Positions 8,146 to 15,385 of a DNA stretch of 64,000 nucleotides are shown piece by piece. The DNA comes from an uncultured Acetatifactor sp. (lineage in GTDB: Bacteria; Bacillota; Clostridia; Lachnospirales; Lachnospiraceae). Under the pieces are notes generated by a model. It was given only the letters and a program-made list of their open reading frames with translations, searched no databases and was not told the DNA's origin. The first letter of the stretch is position 1; every line of letters begins with the position of its first letter. The position numbers and the translations under genes were made by a program. Where the stretch lies: the NCBI GenBank assembly GCA_947627535.1, contig CANQWM010000002.1, positions 105,991-169,990 of the forward strand, given 5' to 3'.

Positions 8146-8887
8146 GATTCCCTACCATACCTTTCTGATTTCCGGATCCACTGACCGGTCCGCTCTCTGT
8201 TCCGTAATCTCTTTCACCGAAAATCCCTGTACCCACCCGGATACAGGAAGCGCCCGCCTCAATGGCTGCGGGATAATCTCCCGACATTCCCATCGAAAGA
8301 ACATTCATATTAACATTATCAATGTTTTTTGCCGCAATGTCAACAGACAATTGGACTAATTTATCAAAATATGGACGGTTTTTCCCCGGATCTTCTGTAT
8401 ATGGTGCTATTGTCATCAATCCTTTGATATGGATTCCGGGTAAAACGGAGATCAATCTTACAAGCTCCGGTGCCTCTTCACAGGACACACCGTACTTTGT
8501 CTCCTCTTCCGCCACGTTTACCTCAATAAGAATATCGGTCTCCACGCCCTTTTTCAGCGACTCCCGGCTGATTTCCTCCGCAAGGCGAAGTGAATCCACG
8601 CTGTGGATCATGGCTGTCCTGCCTACAATGTATTTTACCTTGTTTCGCTGCAGATGGCCGATCATGTGCCACCGGATGTCCGGCGGGAGCTGGGGAATCT
8701 TGTCCGTCAGCTCCTGCACCTTGTTTTCGCCGAAATCCCTGACGCCGGCCTCGTACGCTTCCCGCAGGGCTGCCACAGGCTTTGTCTTGCTGACGGCGAT
8801 TAATGTCACCGTCTCGGGATCCCTTCCCGCTCTCAGACAGGCTTCCCGGATCTGGTCCCTGACATTCTGTAGATTTTCCCGAATCAT
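8129..8887 (-). CDS. YggS/PLPBP-family pyridoxal phosphate homeostasis protein
   Basis: The 252-residue protein has the single-domain alanine-racemase-like barrel. The PLP lysine lies in AVSKTKP, followed by FGENKVQEL and the GLMTIAPYTED motif. 'LSMGMSGDYPAAI' and 'RVGTGIFG' at the end bind the PLP phosphate in family members. These proteins buffer PLP and have no clear catalytic reaction. I chose ATG at 8887 because GGAGGTG lies 6-7 nt upstream; a GTG three codons earlier would overlap that ribosome site. It sits between the HlyD-like gene and sepF. Confidence 0.92.
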   Translation of the reverse strand: MIRENLQNVRDQIREACLRAGRDPETVTLIAVSKTKPVAALREAYEAGVRDFGENKVQELTDKIPQLPPDIRWHMIGHLQRNKVKYIVGRTAMIHSVDSLRLAEEISRESLKKGVETDILIEVNVAEEETKYGVSCEEAPELVRLISVLPGIHIKGLMTIAPYTEDPGKNRPYFDKLVQLSVDIAAKNIDNVNMNVLSMGMSGDYPAAIEAGASCIRVGTGIFGERDYGTESGPVSGSGNQKGMVGNHGSNG

Positions 8888-8914
8888 CGCTGTCACCTCC
8901 GGCGGATAATTCCG

Positions 8915-10375
8915 CTACTGTTTGATAAACTGATCGTCGCTCACGGTGGAAGCGTCCTGGACGATATAGTCGTAAACGCTCAGACCATATCTGGTGTTTG
9001 ACTTTACAATGGCGTACTCTTCATTCTGGTACAGGATATTGATCTGTTTGAAATCGGCGTAACCTCTGTTGACATTGTAGACGCCGATCAAAGTAGCGCG
9101 CCTGCTCACGGTAAATGTCTCCTGGCTGTCGGGTTTATAGAGAATGTCCCCGGCGTTTAAAATGGAGCTGTCCAGGTAATATTCCCGCGTCTCCTCGTCA
9201 AAGCTGTAAAGATCAACCTCCAGCATCTCGCTGGAGATAGTCCCGTCCTCCAGATAGCACTGGCGGACGATGCTGCCCCTTCCGCTGCTCCCGCTCGGGA
9301 TCACATATTCCTCCGGGATCAGGAAAAATTCTTTTTGTACAATGGAGGAAACCGGAATCTTCAGGCCGGTCTCATCCTCCACGATCAGCTCCACATCCAA
9401 AAACCGGTCAGACAGAAAAGACACCATGGAGTTTGTGAAGGAAATCTGCAGATATGTGTTGCCGTCAGGGTTTGTCATCAGCTCCGTCTGGCCCCAGACC
9501 TCGTACTGATTTTTCAGGAACCTGACCTTAATGTATCCCTCTTCCTGCAGCTTTGCCCCTCTCTCCGGATCCACAGGAAACACGATGGACCAGTTCTCGC
9601 TGGTGGAAAGCTTGTACGCCGGGTCTCCGGCGGCTAAGAGCGTATTGCTCAAAAGCTGCTTTTTTTCGTAGCTCTTATCATCGAAGGTGTCACCGGTGAC
9701 CTGTCCGGCGGTAAGCGTCTCGCAGCCGTCAACCCAGTAGGCGACGATTCCCGTCTCCGGCGCATAGGCGTAATTGACAATATTTCCGTCCTCCCCGATA
9801 TCGCTCATGTTTTCCAGCATGCTGGAGTTTGCAAGCTTCATCAGCGTGTTCTGCAGGGAATACTTGAAATCATAGGCCGTCTCAAACTGCCGGCTGTCAA
9901 ACCCGTGGATAAAGGAGGCAAGTTCATTGCGGAATTCCGCAAGCTCCCGGTCATCCAGCGTGTTCCCGTCCAGAGACGCGGCCTGCAGATCGTCGCTTAA
10001 GCGTCCTGTCTCATCCACAATATAGACGAGATCATTCTTCGCCACCCTTTCGCCCTCTCTGGCGTAATAGTTCACATACCCCGCCGTGTCGGCGTTTACC
10101 ACCTTCTCCTCCCGGATGACGACTCCGCGGTAAATATTGTTTGTGACAAGGGAGCCCTCCTGTACTTCGTAACGCACGATATGGCTTGTCTGAAAATAAA
10201 TGACGACACAGACCACCACATAGACGAACACCACGCCGAAGATGATCATTCCGATATTCAGATTCAACGGTTTTCTGTATTTTCTGATCTTTACGGGACG
10301 ATTCCTGTCCTGCCGGCTGCCGCCGCGCCTTTTCGCGCTCCCGTCCCTGGTCCTCATGCTGCCATTCTGTGCCAC
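8915..10375 (-). CDS. HlyD-like membrane-anchored adaptor protein
   Basis: This protein of about 486 residues has a strongly basic N-terminus (about 40 residues), one transmembrane segment (LNIGMIIFGVVFVYVVVCVVIYF), and a long extracytoplasmic part. The part after the membrane segment ('YEVQEGSLVTNNIYRGVVIREEKVV') resembles the biotinyl/barrel-sandwich region of HlyD-family adaptors. No partner transporter is encoded next to it. GTG at 10375 is preferred because GGAGG lies 6 nt before it. Its place beside yggS and sepF suggests an envelope or division role, which is inference. Confidence 0.75.
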   Translation of the reverse strand: MAQNGSMRTRDGSAKRRGGSRQDRNRPVKIRKYRKPLNLNIGMIIFGVVFVYVVVCVVIYFQTSHIVRYEVQEGSLVTNNIYRGVVIREEKVVNADTAGYVNYYAREGERVAKNDLVYIVDETGRLSDDLQAASLDGNTLDDRELAEFRNELASFIHGFDSRQFETAYDFKYSLQNTLMKLANSSMLENMSDIGEDGNIVNYAYAPETGIVAYWVDGCETLTAGQVTGDTFDDKSYEKKQLLSNTLLAAGDPAYKLSTSENWSIVFPVDPERGAKLQEEGYIKVRFLKNQYEVWGQTELMTNPDGNTYLQISFTNSMVSFLSDRFLDVELIVEDETGLKIPVSSIVQKEFFLIPEEYVIPSGSSGRGSIVRQCYLEDGTISSEMLEVDLYSFDEETREYYLDSSILNAGDILYKPDSQETFTVSRRATLIGVYNVNRGYADFKQINILYQNEEYAIVKSNTRYGLSVYDYIVQDASTVSDDQFIKQ

Positions 10376-10409
10376 GTGATGCCTCCGCTGCCGTTTTTCG
10401 CTTCTCAAG

Positions 10410-10438
10410 AAAAGCCCCGGCTCTGGTCCGAGGCTTTT
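10410..10438 (-). terminator. Terminator after the small P-loop gene
   Basis: AAAAGCC and GGCTTTT arms with further pairing inside form a stem on the minus strand ending in TTTTCTTG. It closes the long cell-shape operon and lies just before the HlyD-like gene. Confidence 0.7.
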
Positions 10439-10468
10439 GTGTATTTTGTACGGATACTATATAAACGG

Positions 10469-10888
10469 TTAGAGGGAAACAATAATCTTATCCTTCAGGG
10501 ATGCAGGGAGCTCCTCTTCATCCATTGAAACGCTGAGGATGAAATCTACATCAAAATTCTGGCTGAGCGTCTCAAGCTTCCTGATAACGGGTTCAATGTC
10601 CTGACCTTCCAGGCAGGCAATCTTTAAAAAGCTGTCAAAATACATCTGCTGCAGATCGTGGTCCTGAGAGATCACCCCGCTGACAAATCCGAGGAACTCA
10701 CCGCTGTTTGTAATAAAAAACTGCGACACATCAACCAGGCGTACCTTATTGTTCAATTCATACATGTGCTTGGCGCTTTTGTCAAGATAGACAATACTGC
10801 CGGAAACCTCCTTGATCTCGCTGTTTACCTTATCCAGCAGCTGCTTTGTCTTGCCCTTTCCCTTTTTACCTACGATTAACTGAACCAT
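10469..10888 (-). CDS. Small P-loop protein of unknown function
   Basis: The 139-residue protein starts at ATG 10888 after GGAGGG. A Walker A motif GKKGKGKT spans residues 7-14, right after the first strand (MVQLIV). A possible Walker B region near IVYLDKS follows. It has no signal peptide or membrane segment. It is the last gene of the cell-shape cluster, about 80 bp after the carboxypeptidase gene and before a terminator. I do not recognise a named family with confidence; a nucleotide-binding role is inferred from the motif. Confidence 0.7.
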   Translation of the reverse strand: MVQLIVGKKGKGKTKQLLDKVNSEIKEVSGSIVYLDKSAKHMYELNNKVRLVDVSQFFITNSGEFLGFVSGVISQDHDLQQMYFDSFLKIACLEGQDIEPVIRKLETLSQNFDVDFILSVSMDEEELPASLKDKIIVSL

Positions 10889-10970
10889 TGGAAACCCTCC
10901 TGTCGTAATATGTATTGATTGCATTGCCCGATAACACAATTATAAGGGATGCGCAGATAAAAAACAACCC

Positions 10971-11954
10971 CTAAATCTCCTCCAGCAGCCTGGTCATTTC
11001 CTCATAGAGCGTGTCATCCGATTTCAGGATGACGGATATGTAAGACGAACCGGCCGCATCCTTTGAAAACAGCACCAGACAGTGGCCGGCGGCCGATGTG
11101 GTGCCTGTTTTCCCCCCGATCACCGTCACGTTGGAGGGAGCGGTATAATCGCCGCGCAGAAAGAGGTTCGTTGTCTTCTTGTCCACGGTTACAGGCGCGC
11201 CGGAGGCATCATAATAAGTCGTCTGGTAGGATGACATCTGGATGATCTCGCGAAAGGTCTCATATTTCAGAGCCTCGTTAAAGATCAGGTAAAGGTCGTA
11301 AGCCGTGGTGAGATGGCCCTCGGCCGTAAGGCCGTGGGGATTTACAAAGTTGGTGTTTGTGGCGCCGATCTGTCTTGCCTCCTGATTCATCATCTCCACA
11401 AAGGCGTCCACGCTTCCGGCTACACCCTCCGCCACCAGCATGGCGACATCGTTTGCCGAGTACAAGAGCAGAATGCGCAGCGCCTGGTCTAACGTCATGG
11501 TATCTCCCGGCTTCAGCCCGAGAAGCTGGGCACCTCGCTCCGTGATCGTAACGGAAGAGGTCGCGGTCAGGACCTGATCCAGCTGTCCGTTCTTCAGGGC
11601 CACAAGAGCCGTCATAATCTTCGTCAGGCTTGCGGGGTTCAGGGATTCATGGGCGTTTTTGGCATAGAGAACCCGGTTGTCGTTCAGACTGCAGAGCACC
11701 GCCGCCTCCGCCGCAAGGTTCAGCTCCTGTTTTCCGGCTACATCTTTCGTGATGACACACAGGTTGGCTGCGAAAGGCTCCGCCACCCCGGGATCCTGCC
11801 GGCTGATTACGTTAAAGCTGCTCACGCTGCTGTCCGCGTCATAGGCCATATCGTAAGTGGGACTTCCGCATCCCGCAGGAAGCAGGACAAGAATCACCGA
11901 CATTGCCACAGACACGGCTCTCTTTTTTCTATCGGTATACTTCACGCCACTCAA
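10971..11954 (-). CDS. D-alanyl-D-alanine carboxypeptidase (peptidase S11), lipoprotein form
   Basis: This 327-residue S11-family penicillin-binding protein trims the terminal D-Ala of peptidoglycan stem peptides. The three active-site motifs are SLTK (residues 109-112), SAN (166-168) and KTG (282-284). The N-terminus has a signal sequence and a lipobox-like LPAGC (Cys 29), so it is probably a lipoprotein. It ends soon after the catalytic domain and lacks the long C-terminal domain of many DacF proteins. The TTG start at 11954 overlaps the mgsA stop by 26 bp; a GTG three codons later is an alternative. Confidence 0.9.
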   Translation of the reverse strand: MSGVKYTDRKKRAVSVAMSVILVLLPAGCGSPTYDMAYDADSSVSSFNVISRQDPGVAEPFAANLCVITKDVAGKQELNLAAEAAVLCSLNDNRVLYAKNAHESLNPASLTKIMTALVALKNGQLDQVLTATSSVTITERGAQLLGLKPGDTMTLDQALRILLLYSANDVAMLVAEGVAGSVDAFVEMMNQEARQIGATNTNFVNPHGLTAEGHLTTAYDLYLIFNEALKYETFREIIQMSSYQTTYYDASGAPVTVDKKTTNLFLRGDYTAPSNVTVIGGKTGTTSAAGHCLVLFSKDAAGSSYISVILKSDDTLYEEMTRLLEEI

Positions 11955-12324
11955 AATCTCCTCTTTCCAGGGCTTTGATCAACAGTTCCGCGCTTGCGAG
12001 ATTGGTGGCAAGCGGAATATTGTACATATCGCACAGCCGCACAACGTTATTTACGTCGGGCTCATGTATCTTCGGTGTCAGAGGATCCCGCAGAAAAATG
12101 ACAAGATCCATCTGGTTGTGTTCGATCTGGGCTCCGAGCTGCTGTTCACCGCCGAGATGGCCCGCAAGGAACTTGTGGATGTTCAGGTTCGTAACCTCCT
12201 CCACCAGCCGGCCTGTGGTCCCCGTGGCATATAGCGTGTGATGGCTCAGAATCCCTCTGTAAGCGATGCAGAAATTCTGCATGAGCTTTTTCTTTGCATC
12301 ATGTGCAATCAGCGCAACATTCAT
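11929..12324 (-). CDS. mgsA: Methylglyoxal synthase
   Basis: The 131-residue enzyme converts dihydroxyacetone phosphate to methylglyoxal and phosphate, a bypass of lower glycolysis. Family motifs are [11 protein letters not shown] at the N-terminus, '[12 protein letters not shown]' around the phosphate-binding site, '[10 protein letters not shown]' and the catalytic aspartate region '[10 protein letters not shown]'. Length is normal. It lies 4 bp downstream of rodA. The link to cell shape is not mechanistic as far as I can see; the gene order recurs in Clostridia from general knowledge. Confidence 0.95.
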   Translation of the reverse strand: MNVALIAHDAKKKLMQNFCIAYRGILSHHTLYATGTTGRLVEEVTNLNIHKFLAGHLGGEQQLGAQIEHNQMDLVIFLRDPLTPKIHEPDVNNVVRLCDMYNIPLATNLASAELLIKALERGDFEWREVYR

Positions 12325-12328
12325 TTTC

Positions 12329-13459
12329 CTAATACCCTCTCTTTGTTTTATTCTTTCTGGACTGATACCCCACGCTCAAAACAAAGCCCATCCCCATAAA
12401 AAGGCTCAGCAGTGAGGTAAGACCATAACTGATAAAAGGAAGCGGAAGTCCTGTGTTCGGCAGGATATAGGTGGCGACACCTATATTGATGAAGCTTTGA
12501 AAAGCCACCAGGCCCCCCATGCCGGCGGCAATGATCCTGCCCGCGGTATCCTGTGATCTGCGAGCCACCGAAATGCAGTCCAGCGAAACGCCGAATAAAA
12601 GCAAAATCACCACAAGGCATCCCTTAAAGCCGAACTCCTCTCCGATGATGGCAAAAATAAAATCCGTTTCGTCCTCCGAAATAAAGTTTCCGTTTTTTAC
12701 GGAGTTGATCTCGTTGTTTTTATATCCCTTCCCGTTCAGTATTCCGGAGCCGATCGCCTTCACGGAATTCTGCTGCTGAAGCGTTTTGTCAGGATATTCC
12801 TCCGGATTGAAAAATACCAGCAGCCGCTCCTGCTGAAAGCCCTGCAGGATCCCCACATCCTTGCCCGGCTGAAGGGCAAGGGAAACAAGCAGCGCCACAG
12901 CCGGGATCACGAACACCATCACTCCGAATACAAGCTTCAGGCTGATCCCTCCTACAAACATGACCACACAGAACAGAACGATCAATACGATGCTCGTGGA
13001 AAGATCAGGCTGCTGGAGCACCAGATACAGCGGGACTGCGAACAGCAGAAGACAGGCGCCGATCACACGAACGGAATTGATCTTCTCCTTATATTTCATA
13101 ATAAACTGTGCAAAGAATAAAATCAACAAGATTTTGGCCGTTTCTGACGGCTGGAACTGCAGACCTCCCACCACAAGCCAGCGCTGGGCCCCGCCGTGCT
13201 CCTCTCCTCTGGCCCAGACCAGCAGAAGAAGGACCGCGTTCAGGCCGTACATGACCCAGTAGAACTTAAGGATCCAGGAATAGTTGAAAAATGAGATCAC
13301 AAGCATCAGGAAAAGGCCGGCAACCGCTCCGGCCAGCTGTCTGGCCTGAAGCGCTTCATCGGCGGCGCTTCCCACGGCAAGTACGCCTATGACGGCAAGC
13401 GCCGCCACCATCAGAACCAATTTAAAGTCATAATCACGCAGTCTTATTCTCTTTAACAT
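12329..13459 (-). CDS. rodA: RodA/FtsW/SpoVE-family peptidoglycan polymerase (RodA)
   Basis: The 376-residue SEDS-family membrane glycosyltransferase polymerises lipid II. About ten hydrophobic segments are visible. The C-terminal signature '[15 protein letters not shown]' and the central 'QPDLSTSIV' are diagnostic. Its place in the mre/PBP2/min cluster makes RodA, acting in elongation with the PBP2 at 15386-18313, more likely than FtsW. minE is 31 bp upstream and mgsA 4 bp downstream. Confidence 0.93.
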   Translation of the reverse strand: MLKRIRLRDYDFKLVLMVAALAVIGVLAVGSAADEALQARQLAGAVAGLFLMLVISFFNYSWILKFYWVMYGLNAVLLLLVWARGEEHGGAQRWLVVGGLQFQPSETAKILLILFFAQFIMKYKEKINSVRVIGACLLLFAVPLYLVLQQPDLSTSIVLIVLFCVVMFVGGISLKLVFGVMVFVIPAVALLVSLALQPGKDVGILQGFQQERLLVFFNPEEYPDKTLQQQNSVKAIGSGILNGKGYKNNEINSVKNGNFISEDETDFIFAIIGEEFGFKGCLVVILLLFGVSLDCISVARRSQDTAGRIIAAGMGGLVAFQSFINIGVATYILPNTGLPLPFISYGLTSLLSLFMGMGFVLSVGYQSRKNKTKRGY

Positions 13460-13490
13460 AACCTGTTGTCCCCACAGCCGGGAGGCGCCG

Positions 13491-13769
13491 TCAGCGGTTG
13501 ACCGTCATGTCCGACGACACATCCACGATCGGTATGTTCGCATACAGGCTGGGCTTCGCGCCCCGCCCCGATTTCGTTCCTTTTGTATTGATCTGGATCT
13601 CAATATTGTCCGCGTCGATCTTCATGTACTTTGAGATGACCTTCGCGATATCAGCCTTGATCAGCTCCATCATTTCCGGTGAACAGTTTACCCGGTCCGA
13701 GATCAGAAGGATCTTCAGCCTGTCCTTGGCTACCTGGCAGGAGCTCTTTCTACGAAAAAAATGTCTCAT
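13491..13769 (-). CDS. minE: Cell division topological specificity factor MinE
   Basis: The 92-residue protein should stimulate the MinD ATPase and restrict MinCD to the poles. The N-terminal membrane-targeting stretch MRHFFRRKSS, the MinD-binding part around 'VAKDRLKILLISDR' and a C-terminal dimerisation domain are all visible. Length matches typical MinE. It follows minD by 15 bp. Presence of minE means a MinE-type and not only a DivIVA-type Min system. Confidence 0.93.
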   Translation of the reverse strand: MRHFFRRKSSCQVAKDRLKILLISDRVNCSPEMMELIKADIAKVISKYMKIDADNIEIQINTKGTKSGRGAKPSLYANIPIVDVSSDMTVNR

Positions 13770-13784
13770 GTCTGCCGCTCCTTC

Positions 13785-14606
13785 CTATGCCTTATGAAAA
13801 ATACCGGTCACTCTGGTCCAGAAAGAAATGCCTCTGTCAAAATTCAGATATGGCACTTCCCTTCCCAGAACACGCTGCACTACATTGGCATAAGCCTGTC
13901 CGGCAGGACTTTCTCCTCCTACCAGCGGTTCCCCCTGGTTTGTGGCGACTACCACATTCTCGTCGTCAGGAATGACGCCGATCAAGGGAATCGCCAGAAT
14001 ATCCACCACATCCTGTGCGGACATCATATCGCCGCGTTTCACCATATCCATCCGCAGACGGTTGATGATCAGATCCATCTGCTTAAAACCGTTTGCCTCC
14101 AGCAGGCCGATAATGCGGTCCGCATCCCGGATCGCCGAAACCTCCGGCGTGGTCACCACCAGCGCCCTGTTGGCCCCGGCGATGGCGTTCTGGAAGCCCT
14201 GTTCGATCCCCGCCGGACAGTCCAGTATAATGTAATCGAACTGTTCCTTTAAATGTTCGATCACCTTTATCATCTGTCCCGGCGACACCGCGGACTTGTC
14301 CCTTGTCTGGGCAGAGGGCATCAGGTACAGGCCCGGATGCCGCTTGTCGCGGATCAAAGCCTGCTTCACCCGGCAGTTTCCCTCTACCACGTCCACCAGA
14401 TTATAGACGATCCTGTTTTCCAGTCCCATGACAACATCGAGGTTCCTGAGTCCGATATCCGTGTCGATGAGACAGACCTTTTTGCCCAGCTTTGCCAGGC
14501 CCGTACCTACGTTTGCGGTTGTGGTGGTCTTTCCCACACCGCCTTTTCCTGAAGTGACGACAATGACTTCGGAGCTGTTTGGCTCCTGGGAAAACTGATT
14601 TTCCAT
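13785..14606 (-). CDS. minD: Septum site-determining ATPase MinD
   Basis: The 273-residue ParA/MinD-type ATPase has a deviant Walker A motif GKGGVGKT at residues 20-27, switch motif 'DTDIGLRNLDVV' and 'DCPAGIEQG'. A C-terminal amphipathic helix (FWTRVTGIFHKA) binds membrane. I placed the start at ATG 14606 because GGAGG lies 8 nt upstream; an upstream start at 14636 would add 10 basic residues without a clear ribosome site. It sits between minC and minE. Confidence 0.95.
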   Translation of the reverse strand: MENQFSQEPNSSEVIVVTSGKGGVGKTTTTANVGTGLAKLGKKVCLIDTDIGLRNLDVVMGLENRIVYNLVDVVEGNCRVKQALIRDKRHPGLYLMPSAQTRDKSAVSPGQMIKVIEHLKEQFDYIILDCPAGIEQGFQNAIAGANRALVVTTPEVSAIRDADRIIGLLEANGFKQMDLIINRLRMDMVKRGDMMSAQDVVDILAIPLIGVIPDDENVVVATNQGEPLVGGESPAGQAYANVVQRVLGREVPYLNFDRGISFWTRVTGIFHKA

Positions 14607-14679
14607 TTTCCGAATCCTCCGCTTATTTTTTGTCATTATTTTTTATGTGTCGTCCTTCATCCCATCCCGGCGTCTTCCG

Positions 14680-15348
14680 TCAGAAGCCGCCAAGCAGATC
14701 CTTCGTAAGCGTTTCCAGGATTATCTTTTCGTTTTTTACAATTGCGATCTTCGGCTGTACCTTGGGACGTATGCCCCACTTCCCCTGTTTACCGGGTTTG
14801 TATTTGAAATCGCCGATTCTGATCCTTTCCGGCTCCATTTCAAGCGCTGCCACAAAAGCCCCCTCTTCGCCGTTTCCGCCGGCGTAAGCCTCGCCGTAAA
14901 GCCCGCCGAGAATGATGACGTTCTTTGCGCTGATCACGGCGCTTCCCGGGTAAACATCTCCGAGAACGATAATGCTGTTTTCTGTCTCCAGCACCTCCTT
15001 ATTTTTCAGGTTCCCCTTGAAGAACTGCCCGTTCTCGTCGCCGGCGAGTTTTTTCTCCACATGCGCCAGGGCCTTGATAAAGTTTTTGTTTGTCGCCTCG
15101 TCCTTTCCGACGATACAGATAATGTTCAGGCTGCTGTTCGCATGGATGGCATCCAGGATCCTGATCTCCTCCGGGCCGGTAACAGCTCGGCCATCGATGG
15201 ACAGCGCAACCGAGGCTTTCCCGAAAAAAGCCTTTGCCTCGGCAAATTTATACGCGATCTCCTTAAGGAGCTCTTCAAAAGGCGCCTCCGGATCCAGATG
15301 CAGAGTTATGCCGTTCGTAAAGCTTTTGATCAGTACCGTGTCCTTCAT
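14680..15348 (-). CDS. minC: Septum site-determining protein MinC
   Basis: This 222-residue protein inhibits FtsZ assembly away from midcell. The N-terminal domain (about 1-105) is followed by the C-terminal beta-helix, recognisable by 'GDVYPGSAVISAKNVII' and 'GLYGEAYAGG'. The C-terminal tail after the helix (residues about 185-222) is basic and slightly long. It is followed by minD after 73 bp and preceded by the PBP2 gene at 37 bp. Confidence 0.93.
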   Translation of the reverse strand: MKDTVLIKSFTNGITLHLDPEAPFEELLKEIAYKFAEAKAFFGKASVALSIDGRAVTGPEEIRILDAIHANSSLNIICIVGKDEATNKNFIKALAHVEKKLAGDENGQFFKGNLKNKEVLETENSIIVLGDVYPGSAVISAKNVIILGGLYGEAYAGGNGEEGAFVAALEMEPERIRIGDFKYKPGKQGKWGIRPKVQPKIAIVKNEKIILETLTKDLLGGF

Positions 15349-15385
15349 ATTCCCTCACATTCCGCCGCCTGCGCGGCAATGACTG

